Shown piece by piece: positions 1 to 15,000 of a stretch of 64,000 nucleotides of DNA (within the stretch, counting starts at the first letter, position 1; every line of letters starts with the position of its first letter). The notes below the pieces were generated by a model, which saw nothing but the letters and a program-made list of their open reading frames with translations, had not been told where the DNA came from and did not search any database. The position numbers were made by a program, and so were the translations under genes. The DNA is from CBDDBK01 sp965225715 (GTDB lineage: Bacteria; Bacteroidota; Bacteroidia; Cytophagales; Flammeovirgaceae), in NCBI GenBank assembly GCA_965225715.1, contig CBDDBK010000004.1, positions 62,001-126,000 on the forward strand, in the 5' to 3' direction.

Positions 1-3000
1 TGCCTTATTGGGTTCTGATGTTGGTGGTGTTGGTGGTGTTTTTGAGTTTGTTCCGGGTGTTGTTCGGGATACTGTTCGCGTAGAGACGTTTGAGGATTCT
101 ATTTACGAGTTGTTTGAGGATTTTGGTTTTGTTTTGAGTGATTTGGAGGGGGCTATTTTTCTTCGTGATGGTGCTGTAGGTCGTATTGAAGATAATGATG
201 GTTTGCCTGTTGTTAGTATTGGTGATGTATCTGTTTTAGAGGGTGATGGTGGTATTTTTTCTATTTCTTTTCCTGTTTCATTGAGTCATGTTAGTTCTTT
301 TGGGCTTGGTGTTTCCTACAGTAGTTTTGATAGTAGTGCTTCTGTTTCGGATTTAGATTATGTGTCTGTTGGTGGTCGTTTGGATTTTTCGTCTGGCGAT
401 AGTGTTTCTTATGTTCATGTAGGTGTTGTGGGAGATGATGTTCGTGAGTTATCGGAGGTTTTTGGCGTTGGCATTTCGGTTTTGAATGGCGGTATTTTGG
501 GCGATAGTATTGGTTTGGGTACTATTGTCAATGACGATAGTCTTCCTGTTATCAGTGTTGTTGATGTTGTTGTTGATGAGGGGAATACGGGTGAGGTTTT
601 GGCTTCTTTTGTTGTTGTTTTGTCTTCGGCGAGTGTTGATACTGTTTATTACAATTACAGGACTTACGATCTTTCGGCTTCTGGTGGTGTTGATTATTTG
701 GCTGTTGTTGGTTCGGGTTTTATTTTGCCGGGTTTTTTGTCTGGTGTTGTTGATGTTGTTGTTTATGGGGATTTGGCTGTTGAGAATGTCGAGCGTTTTG
801 GTTTATCGTTGTCGGGTGTTGTTGGTGCGGATACTGTTGGCTTGGGTTCGGGTGCTGTTGGTATTATCAACAATGATGATTTGGCTGGCGGTATTGGTTT
901 GCGGGTAGAGGATGGTTTTGGGGTTGAGGGGGATAGTATTGGTTTTGTTGTTTCGTTGTCGTCGTTTAGTGTTGATACGGTTCGTTTTAGGTATTCTGTT
1001 GTCGGTGGTTCTGCGTTGTTGGGTTCTGATGTTGGTGGTGTTGGTGGTATTTTTGAGTTTGTTCCGGGTGTTGTTCGGGATACTGTTCGCGTAGAGACGT
1101 TTGAGGATTCTATTTACGAGTTGTTTGAGGATTTTGGTTTTGTTTTGAGTGATTTGGAGGGGGCTATTTTTCTTCGTGATGCTGCTGTAGGTCGTATTGA
1201 AGATAATGATGGTTTGCCTGTTGTTAGTATTGGTGATGTATCTGTTTTAGAGGGTGATGGTGGTATTTTTTCTATTTCTTTTCCTGTTTCATTGAGTCAT
1301 GTTAGTTCTTTTGGCGTTGGTGTTTCTTACAGTAGTTTTGATAGTAGTGCTTCTGTTTCGGATTTAGATTATGTGTCTGTTGGTGGTCGTTTGGATTTTT
1401 CGTCTGGCGATAGTGTTTCTTATGTTCATGTAGGTGTTGTGGGAGATGATGTTCGTGAGTTATCGGAGGTTTTTGGCGTTGGCATTTCGGTTTTGAATGG
1501 TGGTATTTTGGGCGATAGTATTGGTTTGGGTACTATTGTCAATGACGATAGTCTTCCTGTTATCAGTGTTGTTGATGTTGTTGTTGATGAGGGGAATACG
1601 GGTGAGGTTTTGGCTTCTTTTGTTGTTGTTTTGTCTTCGGCGAGTGTTGATACTGTTTATTACAATTACAGGACTTATGATCTTTCGGCTTCTGGTGGTG
1701 TTGATTATTTGGCTGTTGTTGGTTCGGGTTTTATTTTGCCGGGTGCTTTGTCTGGTGTTGTTGATGTTGTTGTTTATGGTGATTTGGACGTTGAGAATGT
1801 CGAGCGTTTTGGTTTATCGTTGTCGGGTGTTGTCGGTGCGGATACTGTTGGCTTGGGTTCGGGTGCTGTTGGGGTTATCAACAATGATGATTTGGCTGGC
1901 GGTATTGGTTTGCGGGTAGAGGATGGTTTTGGGGTTGAGGGGGACAGTATTGGTTTTGTTGTTTCGTTGTCGTCGTTTAGTGTTGATACGGTTCGTTTTA
2001 GGTATTCTGTTGTGGGTGGTTCTGCGTTGTTGGGTTCTGATGTTGGTGGTGTTGGTGGTATTTTTGAGTTTGTTCCGGGTGTTGTTCGGGATACTGTTCG
2101 CGTAGAGACGTTTGAGGATTCTATTTACGAGTTGTTTGAGGATTTTGGTTTTGTTTTGAGTGATTTGGAGGGGGCTATTTTTCTTCGTGATGGTGCTGTA
2201 GGTCGTATTGAAGATAATGATGGTTTGCCTGTTGTTAGTATTGGTGATGTATCTGTTTTAGAGGGTGATGGTGGTATTTTTTCTATTTCTTTTCCTGTTT
2301 CATTGAGTCATGTTAGTTCTTTTGGGCTTGGTGTTTCTTACAGTAGTTTTGATAGTAGTGCTTCTGTTTCGGATTTAGATTATGTGTCTGTTGGTGGTCG
2401 TTTGGATTTTTCGTCTGGCGATAGTGTTTCTTATGTTCATGTAGGTGTTGTGGGAGATGATGTTCGTGAGTTATCGGAGGTTTTTGGCGTTGGCATTTCG
2501 GTTTTGAATGGCGGTGTTTTGGGCGATAGTATCGGTTTGGGTACTATTGTCAATGACGATAGTCTTCCTGTTATCAGTGTTGTTGATGTTGTTGTTGATG
2601 AGGGGAATACGGGTGAGGTTTTGGCTTCTTTTGTTGTTGTTTTGTCTTCGGCGAGTGTTGATACTGTTTATTACAATTACAGGACTTACGATCTTTCGGC
2701 TTCTGGTGGTGTTGATTATTTGGCTGTTGTTGGTTCGGCTTTTATTTTGCCGGGTGCTTTGTCTGGTGTTGTTGATGTTGTTGTTTATGGGGATTTGGAC
2801 GTTGAGAATGTCGAGCGTTTTGGTTTGTCGTTGTCGGGTGTTGTCGGTGCGGATACTGTTGGCTTGGGTTCGGGTGCTGTTGGGGTTATCAACAACGATG
2901 ATTTGGCTGGCGGTATTGGTTTGCGGGTAGAGGATGGTTTTGGGGTTGAGGGGGATAGTATTGGTTTTGTTGTTTCGTTGTCGTCATTTAGTGTTGATAC

Positions 3001-6000
3001 GGTTCGTTTTAGGTATTCTGTTGTGGGTGGTTCTGCGTTGTTGGGTTCTGATGTTGGTGGTGTTGGTGGTATTTTTGAGTTTGTTCCGGGTGTTGTTCGG
3101 GATACTGTTCGCGTAGAGACGTTTGATGATGGTATTTATGAGTTGTTTGAGGATTTTGGTTTTGTTTTGAGTGATTTGGAGGGGGCTATTTTTCTTCGTG
3201 ATGCTGCTGTAGGTCGTATTGAAGATAATGATGGTTTGCCTGTTGTTAGTATTGGTGATGTATCTGTTTTAGAGGGGGATGGTGGTATTTTTTCTATTTC
3301 TTTTCCTGTTTCGTTGAGTCATGTTAGTTCTTTTGGGCTTGGTGTTTCCTACAGTAGTTTTGATAGTAGTGCTTCTGTTTCGGATTTAGATTATGTGTCT
3401 GTTGGTGGTCGTTTGGATTTTTCGTCTGGCGATAGTGTTTCTTATGTTCATGTAGGTGTTGTGGGAGATGATGTTCGTGAGTTATCGGAGGTTTTTGGCG
3501 TTGGTATTTCGGTTTTGAATGGTGGTGTTTTGGGCGATAGTATCGGTTTGGGTACTATTGTCAATGACGATAGTCTTCCTGTTATCAGTGTTGTTGATGT
3601 TGTTGTTGATGAGGGGAATACGGGTGAGGTTTTGGCTTCTTTTGTTGTTGTTTTGTCTTCGGCGAGTGTTGATACTGTTTATTACAATTACAGGACTTAC
3701 GATCTTTCGGCTTCTGGTGGTGTTGATTATTTGGCTGTTGTTGGTTCGGGTTTTATTTTGCCGGGTTTTTTGTCTGGTGTTGTTGATGTTGTTGTTTATG
3801 GGGATTTGGCTGTTGAGAATGTCGAGCGTTTTGGTTTGTCGTTGTCGGGTGTTGTTGGTGCGGATACTTTTGGCTTGGGTTCGGGTGCTGTTGGGGTTAT
3901 CAACAATGATGATTTGGCTGGCGGTATTGGTTTGCGGGTAGAGGATGGTTTTGGGGTTGAGGGGGACAGTATTGGTTTTGTTGTTTCGTTGTCGTCATTT
4001 AGTGTTGATACGGTTCGTTTTAGGTATTCTGTTGTCGGTGGTTCTGCCTTATTGGGTTCTGATGTTGGTGGTGTTGGTGGTATTTTTGAGTTTGTTCCGG
4101 GTGTTGTTCGGGATACTGTTCGCGTAGAGACGTTTGAGGATTCTATTTACGAGTTGTTTGAGGATTTTGGTTTTGTTTTGAGTGATTTGGAGGGGGCTAT
4201 TTTTCTTCGTGATGCTGCTGTAGGTCGTATTGAAGATAATGATAATTTGCCTGTTGTTAGTATTGGTGATGTATCTGTTTTAGAGGGTGATGGTGGTATT
4301 TTTTCTATTTCTTTTCCTGTTTCATTGAGTCATGTTAGTTCTTTTGGGCTTGGTGTTTCTTACAGTAGTTTTGATAGTAGTGCTTCTGTTTCGGATTTAG
4401 ATTATGTGTCTGTTGGTGGTCGTTTGGATTTTTCGTCTGGCGATAGTGTTTCTTATGTTCATGTAGGTGTTGTGGGAGATGATGTTCGTGAGTTATCGGA
4501 GGTTTTTGGCGTTGGCATTTCGGTTTTGAATGGCGGTGTTTTGGGCGATAGTATTGGTTTGGGTACTATTGTCAATGACGATAGTCTTCCTGTTATCAGT
4601 GTTGTTGATGTTGTTGTTGATGAGGGGAATACGGGTGAGGTTTTGGCTTCTTTTGTTGTTGTTTTGTCTTCGGCGAGTGTTGATACTGTTTATTACAATT
4701 ACAGGACTTACGATCTTTCGGCTTCTGGTGGTGTTGATTATTTGGCTGTTGTTGGTTCGGCTTTTATTTTGCCGGGTGCTTTGTCTGGTGTTGTTGCTGT
4801 TGTTGTTTATGGTGATTTGGACGTTGAGAATGTCGAGCGTTTTGGTTTGTCGTTGTCGGGTGTTGTTGGTGCGGATACTTTTGGCTTGGGTTCGGGTGCT
4901 GTTGGGGTTATCAACAACGATGATTTGGCTGGCGGTATTGGTTTGCGGGTAGAGGATGGTTTTGGGGTTGAGGGGGACAGTATTGGTTTTGTTGTTTCGT
5001 TGTCGTCGTTTAGTGTTGATACGGTTCGTTTTAGGTATTCTGTTGTCGGTGGTTCTGCGTTGTTGGGTTCTGATGTTGGTGGTGTTGGTGGTATTTTTGA
5101 GTTTGTTCCGGGTGTTGTTCGGGATACTGTTCGCGTAGAGACGTTTGATGATGGTATTTATGAGTTGTTTGAGGATTTTGGTTTTGTTTTGAGTGATTTG
5201 GAGGGGGCTATTTTTCTTCGTGATGCTGCTGTAGGTCGTATTGAAGATAATGATGGTTTGCCTGTTGTTAGTATTGGTGATGTATCTGTTTTAGAGGGTG
5301 ATGGTGGTATTTTTTCTATTTCTTTTCCTGTTTCATTGAGTCATGTTAGTTCTTTTGGGCTTGGTGTTTCTTACAGTAGTTTTGATAGTAGTGCTTCTGT
5401 TTCGGATTTAGATTATGTGTCTGTTGGTGGTCGTTTGGATTTTTCGTCTGGCGATAGTGTTTCTTATGTTCATGTAGGTGTTGTGGGAGATGATGTTCGT
5501 GAGTTATCGGAGGTTTTTGGCGTTGGCATTTCGGTTTTGAATGGTGGTATTTTGGGGGATAGTATCGGTTTGGGTACTATTGTCAATGACGATAGTCTTC
5601 CTGTTATCAGTGTTGTTGATGTTGTTGTTGATGAGGGTAATACGGGTGAGGTTTTGGCTTCTTTTGTTGTTGTTTTGTCTTCGGCGAGTGTTGATACTGT
5701 TTATTACAATTACAGGACTTACGATCTTTCGGCTTCTGGTGGTGTTGATTATTTGGCTGTTGTTGGTTCGGGTTTTATTTTGCCGGGTTTTTTGTCTGGT
5801 GTTGTTGATGTTGTTGTTTATGGTGATTTGGCTGTTGAGAATGTCGAGCGTTTTGGTTTGTCGTTGTCGGGTGTTGTTGGTGCGGATACTGTTGGCTTGG
5901 GTTCGGGTGCTGTTGGTATTATCAACAACGATGATTTGGCTGGCGGTATTGGTTTGCGGGTAGAGGATGGTTTTGGGGTTGAGGGGGACAGTATTGGTTT

Positions 6001-9000
6001 TGTTGTTTCGTTGTCGTCATTTAGTGTTGATACGGTTCGTTTTAGGTATTCTGTTGTCGGTGGTTCTGCGTTGTTGGGTTCTGATGTTGGTGGTGTTGGT
6101 GGTGTTTTTGAGTTTGTTCCGGGTGTTGTTCGGGATACTGTTCGCGTAGAGACGTTTGAGGATTCTATTTACGAGTTGTTTGAGGATTTTGGTTTTGTTT
6201 TGAGTGATTTGGAGGGGGCTATTTTTCTTCGTGATGGTGCTGTAGGTCGTATTGAAGATAATGATGGTTTGCCTGTTGTTAGTATTGGTGATGTATCTGT
6301 TTTAGAGGGTGATGGTGGTATTTTTTCTATTTCTTTTCCTGTTTCATTGAGTCATGTTAGTTCTTTTGGGCTTGGTGTTTCTTACAGTAGTTTTGATAGT
6401 AGTGCTTCTGTTTCGGATTTAGATTATGTGTCTGTTGGTGGTCGTTTGGATTTTTCGTCTGGCGATAGTGTTTCTTATGTTCATGTAGGTGTTGTGGGAG
6501 ATGATGTTCGTGAGTTATCGGAGGTTTTTGGCGTTGGCATTTCGGTTTTGAATGGTGGTGTTTTGGGCGATAGTATCGGTTTGGGTACTATTGTCAATGA
6601 CGATAGTCTTCCTGTTATCAGTGTTGTTGATGTTGTTGTTGATGAGGGGAATACGGGTGAGGTTTTGGCTTCTTTTGTTGTTGTTTTGTCTTCGGCGAGT
6701 GTTGATACTGTTTATTACAATTACAGGACTTACGATCTTTCGGCTTCTGGTGGTGTTGATTATTTGGCTGTTGTTGGTTCGGCTTTTATTTTGCCGGGTG
6801 CTTTGTCTGGTGTTGTTGCTGTTGTTGTTTATGGGGATTTGGACGTTGAGAATGTCGAGCGTTTTGGTTTGTCGTTGTCGGGTGTTGTCGGTGCGGATAC
6901 TTTTGGCTTGGGTTCGGGTGCTGTTGGGGTTATCAACAATGATGATTTGGCTGGCGGTATTGGTTTGCGGGTAGAGGATGGTTTTGGGGTTGAGGGGGAC
7001 AGTATTGGTTTTGTTGTTTCGTTGTCGTCATTTAGTGTTGATACGGTTCGTTTTAGGTATTCTGTTGTGGGTGGTTCTGCCTTATTGGGTTCTGATGTTG
7101 GTGGTGTTGGTGGTGTTTTTGAGTTTGTTCCGGGTGTTGTTCGGGATACTGTTCGCGTAGAGACGTTTGAGGATTCTATTTACGAGTTGTTTGAGGATTT
7201 TGGTTTTGTTTTGAGTGATTTGGAGGGGGCTATTTTTCTTCGTGATGGTGCTGTAGGTCGTATTGAAGATAATGATGGTTTGCCTGTTGTTAGTATTGGT
7301 GATGTATCTGTTTTAGAGGGTGATGGTGGTATTTTTTCTATTTCTTTTCCTGTTTCGTTGAGTCATGTTAGTTCTTTTGGGCTTGGTGTTTCTTACAGTA
7401 GTTTTGATAGTAGTGCTTCTGTTTCGGATTTAGATTATGTGTCTGTTGGTGGTCGTTTGGATTTTTCGTCTGGCGATAGTGTTTCTTATGTTCATGTAGG
7501 TGTTGTGGGAGATGATGTTCGTGAGTTATCGGAGGTTTTTGGCGTTGGCATTTCGGTTTTGAATGGTGGTATTTTGGGCGATAGTATCGGTTTGGGTACT
7601 ATTGTCAATGACGATAGTCTTCCTGTTATCAGTGTTGTTGATGTTGTTGTTGATGAGGGGAATACGGGTGAGGTTTTGGCTTCTTTTGTTGTTGTTTTGT
7701 CTTCGGCGAGTGTTGATACTGTTTATTACAATTACAGGACTTACGATCTTTCGGCTTCTGGTGGTGTTGATTATTTGGCTGTTGTTGGTTCGGCTTTTAT
7801 TTTGCCGGGTGCTTTGTCTGGTGTTGTTGCTGTTGTTGTTTATGGGGATTTGGCTGTTGAGAATGTCGAGCGTTTTGGTTTGTCGTTGTCGGGTGTTGTC
7901 GGTGCGGATACTGTTGGCTTGGGTTCGGGTGCTGTTGGGGTTATCAACAACGATGATTTGGCTGGCGGTATTGGTTTGCGGGTAGAGGATGGTTTTGGGG
8001 TTGAGGGGGATAGTATTGGTTTTGTTGTTTCGTTGTCGTCATTTAGTGTTGATACGGTTCGTTTTAGGTATTCTGTTGTCGGTGGTTCTGCCTTATTGGG
8101 TTCTGATGTTGGTGGTGTTGGTGGTATTTTTGAGTTTGTTCCGGGTGTTGTTCGGGATACTGTTCGCGTAGAGACGTTTGAGGATTCTATTTACGAGTTG
8201 TTTGAGGATTTTGGTTTTGTTTTGAGTGATTTGGAGGGGGCTATTTTTCTTCGTGATGGTGCTGTAGGTCGTATTGAAGATAATGATGGTTTGCCTGTTG
8301 TTAGTATTGGTGATGTATCTGTTTTAGAGGGTGATGGTGGTATTTTTTCTATTTCTTTTCCTGTTTCATTGAGTCATGTTAGTTCTTTTGGGCTTGGTGT
8401 TTCTTACAGTAGTTTTGATAGTAGTGCTTCTGTTTCGGATTTAGATTATGTGTCTGTTGGTGGTCGTTTGGATTTTTCGTCTGGCGATAGTGTTTCTTAT
8501 GTTCATGTAGGTGTTGTGGGAGATGATGTTCGTGAGTTATCGGAGGTTTTTGGCGTTGGCATTTCGGTTTTGAATGGCGGTATTTTGGGCGATAGTATCG
8601 GTTTGGGTACTATTGTCAATGACGATAGTCTTCCTGTTATCAGTGTTGTTGATGTTGTTGTTGATGAGGGGAATACGGGTGAGGTTTTGGCTTCTTTTGT
8701 TGTTGTTTTGTCTTCGGCGAGTGTTGATACTGTTTATTACAATTACAGGACTTACGATCTTTCGGCTTCTGGTGGTGTTGATTATTTGGCTGTTGTTGGT
8801 TCGGGTTTTATTTTGCCGGGTTTTTTGTCTGGTGTTGTTGATGTTGTTGTTTATGGTGATTTGGCTGTTGAGAATGTCGAGCGTTTTGGTTTATCGTTGT
8901 CGGGTGTTGTTGGTGCGGATACTTTTGGCTTGGGTTCGGGTGCTGTTGGTATTATCAACAACGATGATTTGGCTGGCGGTATTGGTTTGCGGGTAGAGGA

Positions 9001-12000
9001 TGGTTTTGGGGTTGAGGGGGACAGTATTGGTTTTGTTGTTTCGTTGTCGTCATTTAGTGTTGATACGGTTCGTTTTAGGTATTCTGTTGTCGGTGGTTCT
9101 GCCTTATTGGGTTCTGATGTTGGTGGTGTTGGTGGTGTTTTTGAGTTTGTTCCGGGTGTTGTTCGGGATACTGTTCGCGTAGAGACGTTTGATGATTCTA
9201 TTTATGAGTTGTTTGAGGATTTTGGTTTTGTTTTGAGTGATTTGGAGGGGGCTATTTTTCTTCGTGATGGTGCTGTAGGTCGTATTGAAGATAATGATGG
9301 TTTGCCTGTTGTTAGTATTGGTGATGTATCTGTTTTAGAGGGTGATGGTGGTATTTTTTCTATTTCTTTTCCTGTTTCGTTGAGTCATGTTAGTTCTTTT
9401 GGGCTTGGTGTTTCTTACAGTAGTTTTGATAGTAGTGCTTCTGTTTCGGATTTAGATTATGTGTCTGTTGGTGGTCGTTTGGATTTTTCGTCTGGCGATA
9501 GTGTTTCTTATGTTCATGTAGGTGTTGTGGGAGATGATGTTCGTGAGTTATCGGAGGTTTTTGGCGTTGGCATTTCGGTTTTGAATGGTGGTGTTTTGGG
9601 CGATAGTATTGGTTTGGGTACTATTGTCAATGACGATAGTCTTCCTGTTATCAGTGTTGTTGATGTTGTTGTTGATGAGGGGAATACGGGTGAGGTTTTG
9701 GCTTCTTTTGTTGTTGTTTTGTCTTCGGCGAGTGTTGATACTGTTTATTACAATTACAGGACTTACGATCTTTCGGCTTCTGGTGGTGTTGATTATTTGG
9801 CTGTTGTTGGTTCGGGTTTTATTTTGCCGGGTGCTTTGTCTGGTGTTGTTGCTGTTGTTGTTTATGGGGATTTGGACGTTGAGAATGTCGAGCGTTTTGG
9901 TTTGTCGTTGTCGGGTGTTGTCGGTGCGGATACTTTTGGCTTGGGTTCGGGTGCTGTTGGGGTTATCAACAACGATGATTTGGCTGGCGGTATTGGTTTG
10001 CGGGTAGAGGATGGTTTTGGGGTTGAGGGGGACAGTATTGGTTTTGTTGTTTCGTTGTCGTCATTTAGTGTTGATACGGTTCGTTTTAGGTATTCTGTTG
10101 TCGGTGGTTCTGCCTTATTGGGTTCTGATGTTGGTGGTGTTGGTGGTATTTTTGAGTTTGTTCCGGGTGTTGTTCGGGATACTGTTCGCGTAGAGACGTT
10201 TGAGGATTCTATTTACGAGTTGTTTGAGGATTTTGGTTTTGTTTTGAGTGATTTGGAGGGGGCTATTTTTCTTCGTGATGGTGCTGTAGGTCGTATTGAA
10301 GATAATGATGGTTTGCCTGTTGTTAGTATTGGTGATGTATCTGTTTTAGAGGGTGATGGTGGTATTTTTTCTATTTCTTTTCCTGTTTCATTGAGTCATG
10401 TTAGTTCTTTTGGGCTTGGTGTTTCTTACAGTAGTTTTGATAGTAGTGCTTCTGTTTCGGATTTAGATTATGTGTCTGTTGGTGGTCGTTTGGATTTTTC
10501 GTCTGGCGATAGTGTTTCTTATGTTCATGTAGGTGTTGTGGGAGATGATGTTCGTGAGTTATCGGAGGTTTTTGGCGTTGGCATTTCGGTTTTGAATGGC
10601 GGTGTTTTGGGCGATAGTATTGGTTTGGGTACTATTGTCAATGACGATAGTCTTCCTGTTATCAGTGTTGTTGATGTTGTTGTTGATGAGGGGAATACGG
10701 GTGAGGTTTTGGCTTCTTTTGTTGTTGTTTTGTCTTCGGCGAGTGTTGATACTGTTTATTACAATTACAGGACTTACGATCTTTCGGCTTCTGGTGGTGT
10801 TGATTATTTGGCTGTTGTTGGTTCGGCTTTTATTTTGCCGGGTGCTTTGTCTGGTGTTGTTGATGTTGTTGTTTATGGGGATTTGGACGTTGAGAATGTC
10901 GAGCGTTTTGGTTTGTCGTTGTCGGGTGTTGTCGGTGCGGATACTGTTGGCTTGGGTTCGGGTGCTGTTGGGGTTATCAACAATGATGATTTGGCTGGCG
11001 GTATTGGTTTGCGGGTAGAGGATGGTTTTGGGGTTGAGGGGGACAGTATTGGTTTTGTTGTTTCGTTGTCGTCGTTTAGTGTTGATACGGTTCGTTTTAG
11101 GTATTCTGTTGTCGGTGGTTCTGCGTTGTTGGGTTCTGATGTTGGTGGTGTTGGTGGTATTTTTGAGTTTGTTCCGGGTGTTGTTCGGGATACTGTTCGC
11201 GTAGAGACGTTTGAGGATGGTATTTATGAGTTGTTTGAGGATTTTGGTTTTGTTTTGAGTGATTTGGAGGGGGCTATTTTTCTTCGTGATGGTGCTGTAG
11301 GTCGTATTGAAGATAATGATGGTTTGCCTGTTGTTAGTATTGGTGATGTATCTGTTTTAGAGGGGGATGGTGGTATTTTTTCTATTTCTTTTCCTGTTTC
11401 GTTGAGTCATGTTAGTTCTTTTGGGCTTGGTGTTTCCTACAGTAGTTTTGATAGTAGTGCTTCTGTTTCGGATTTAGATTATGTGTCTGTTGGTGGTCGT
11501 TTGGATTTTTCGTCTGGCGATAGTGTTTCTTATGTTCATGTAGGTGTTGTGGGAGATGATGTTCGTGAGTTATCGGAGGTTTTTGGCGTTGGTATTTCGG
11601 TTTTGAATGGCGGTGTTTTGGGCGATAGTATCGGTTTGGGTACTATTGTCAATGACGATAGTCTTCCTGTTATCAGTGTTGTTGATGTTGTTGTTGATGA
11701 GGGGAATACGGGTGAGGTTTTGGCTTCTTTTGTTGTTGTTTTGTCTTCGGCGAGTGTTGATACTGTTTATTACAATTACAGGACTTACGATCTTTCGGCT
11801 TCTGGTGGTGTTGATTATTTGGCTGTTGTTGGTTCGGCTTTTATTTTGCCGGGTTTTTTGTCTGGTGTTGTTGATGTTGTTGTTTATGGTGATTTGGCTG
11901 TTGAGAATGTCGAGCGTTTTGGTTTGTCGTTGTCGGGTGTTGTTGGTGCGGATACTTTTGGCTTGGGTTCGGGTGCTGTTGGGGTTATCAACAATGATGA

Positions 12001-15000
12001 TTTGGCTGGCGGTATTGGTTTGCGGGTAGAGGATGGTTTTGGGGTTGAGGGGGACAGTATTGGTTTTGTTGTTTCGTTGTCGTCATTTAGTGTTGATACG
12101 GTTCGTTTTAGGTATTCTGTTGTCGGTGGTTCTGCGTTGTTGGGTTCTGATGTTGGTGGTGTTGGTGGTATTTTTGAGTTTGTTCCGGGTGTTGTTCGGG
12201 ATACTGTTCGCGTAGAGACGTTTGAGGATTCTATTTACGAGTTGTTTGAGGATTTTGGTTTTGTTTTGAGTGATTTGGAGGGGGCTATTTTTCTTCGTGA
12301 TGGTGCTGTAGGTCGTATTGAAGATAATGATAATTTGCCTGTTGTTAGTATTGGTGATGTATCTGTTTTAGAGGGTGATGGTGGTATTTTTTCTATTTCT
12401 TTTCCTGTTTCATTGAGTCATGTTAGTTCTTTTGGGCTTGGTGTTTCTTACAGTAGTTTTGATAGTAGTGCTTCTGTTTCGGATTTAGATTATGTGTCTG
12501 TTGGTGGTCGTTTGGATTTTTCGTCTGGCGATAGTGTTTCTTATGTTCATGTAGGTGTTGTGGGAGATGATGTTCGTGAGTTATCGGAGGTTTTTGGCGT
12601 TGGTATTTCGGTTTTGAATGGCGGTGTTTTGGGCGATAGTATTGGTTTGGGTACTATTGTCAATGACGATAGTCTTCCTGTTATCAGTGTTGTTGATGTT
12701 GTTGTTGATGAGGGGAATACGGGTGAGGTTTTGGCTTCTTTTGTTGTTGTTTTGTCTTCGGCGAGTGTTGATACTGTTTATTACAATTACAGGACTTACG
12801 ATCTTTCGGCTTCTGGTGGTGTTGATTATTTGGCTGTTGTTGGTTCGGCTTTTATTTTGCCGGGTGCTTTGTCTGGTGTTGTTGATGTTGTTGTTTATGG
12901 TGATTTGGACGTTGAGAATGTCGAGCGTTTTGGTTTGTCGTTGTCGGGTGTTGTTGGTGCGGATACTTTTGGCTTGGGTTCGGGTGCTGTTGGGGTTATC
13001 AACAACGATGATTTGGCTGGCGGTATTGGTTTGCGGGTAGAGGATGGTTTTGGGGTTGAGGGGGACAGTATTGGTTTTGTTGTTTCGTTGTCGTCGTTTA
13101 GTGTTGATACGGTTCGTTTTAGGTATTCTGTTGTCGGTGGTTCTGCGTTGTTGGGTTCTGATGTTGGTGGTGTTGGTGGTATTTTTGAGTTTGTTCCGGG
13201 TGTTGTTCGGGATACTGTTCGCGTAGAGACGTTTGAGGATTCTATTTACGAGTTGTTTGAGGATTTTGGTTTTGTTTTGAGTGATTTGGAGGGGGCTATT
13301 TTTCTTCGTGATGGTGCTGTAGGTCGTATTGAAGATAATGATGGTTTGCCTGTTGTTAGTATTGGTGATGTATCTGTTTTAGAGGGTGATGGTGGTATTT
13401 TTTCTATTTCTTTTCCTGTTTCATTGAGTCATGTTAGTTCTTTTGGGCTTGGTGTTTCTTACAGTAGTTTTGATAGTAGTGCTTCTGTTTCGGATTTAGA
13501 TTATGTGTCTGTTGGTGGTCGTTTGGATTTTTCGTCTGGCGATAGTGTTTCTTATGTTCATGTAGGTGTTGTGGGAGATGATGTTCGTGAGTTATCGGAG
13601 GTTTTTGGCGTTGGCATTTCGGTTTTGAATGGCGGTATTTTGGGGGATAGTATCGGTTTGGGTACTATTGTCAATGACGATAGTCTTCCTGTTATCAGTG
13701 TTGTTGATGTTGTTGTTGATGAGGGTAATACGGGTGAGGTTTTGGCTTCTTTTGTTGTTGTTTTGTCTTCGGCGAGTGTTGATACTGTTTATTACAATTA
13801 CAGGACTTACGATCTTTCGGCTTCTGGTGGTGTTGATTATTTGGCTGTTGTTGGTTCGGGTTTTATTTTGCCGGGTGCTTTGTCTGGTGTTGTTGCTGTT
13901 GTTGTTTATGGTGATTTGGACGTTGAGAATGTCGAGCGTTTTGGTTTGTCGTTGTCGGGTGTTGTCGGTGCGGATACTTTTGGCTTGGGTTCGGGTGCTG
14001 TTGGGGTTATCAACAACGATGATTTGGCTGGCGGTATTGGTTTGCGGGTAGAGGATGGTTTTGGGGTTGAGGGGGATAGTATTGGTTTTGTTGTTTCGTT
14101 GTCGTCATTTAGTGTTGATACGGTTCGTTTTAGGTATTCTGTTGTCGGTGGTTCTGCCTTATTGGGTTCTGATGTTGGTGGTGTTGGTGGTATTTTTGAG
14201 TTTGTTCCGGGTGTTGTTCGGGATACTGTTCGCGTAGAGACGTTTGAGGATTCTATTTACGAGTTGTTTGAGGATTTTGGTTTTGTTTTGAGTGATTTGG
14301 AGGGGGCTATTTTTCTTCGTGATGGTGCTGTAGGTCGTATTGAAGATAATGATGGTTTGCCTGTTGTTAGTATTGGTGATGTATCTGTTTTAGAGGGGGA
14401 TGGTGGTATTTTTTCTATTTCTTTTCCTGTTTCATTGAGTCATGTTAGTTCTTTTGGGCTTGGTGTTTCTTACAGTAGTTTTGATAGTAGTGCTTCTGTT
14501 TCGGATTTAGATTATGTGTCTGTTGGTGGTCGTTTGGATTTTTCGTCTGGCGATAGTGTTTCTTATGTTCATGTAGGTGTTGTGGGAGATGATGTTCGTG
14601 AGTTATCGGAGGTTTTTGGCGTTGGCATTTCGGTTTTGAATGGCGGTGTTTTGGGCGATAGTATTGGTTTGGGTACTATTGTCAATGACGATAGTCTTCC
14701 TGTTATCAGTGTTGTTGATGTTGTTGTTGATGAGGGGAATACGGGTGAGGTTTTGGCTTCTTTTGTTGTTGTTTTGTCTTCGGCGAGTGTTGATACTGTT
14801 TATTACAATTACAGGACTTACGATCTTTCGGCTTCTGGTGGTGTTGATTATTTGGCTGTTGTTGGTTCGGCTTTTATTTTGCCGGGTGCTTTGTCTGGTG
14901 TTGTTGATGTTGTTGTTTATGGGGATTTGGACGTTGAGAATGTCGAGCGTTTTGGTTTGTCGTTGTCGGGTGTTGTCGGTGCGGATACTTTTGGCTTGGG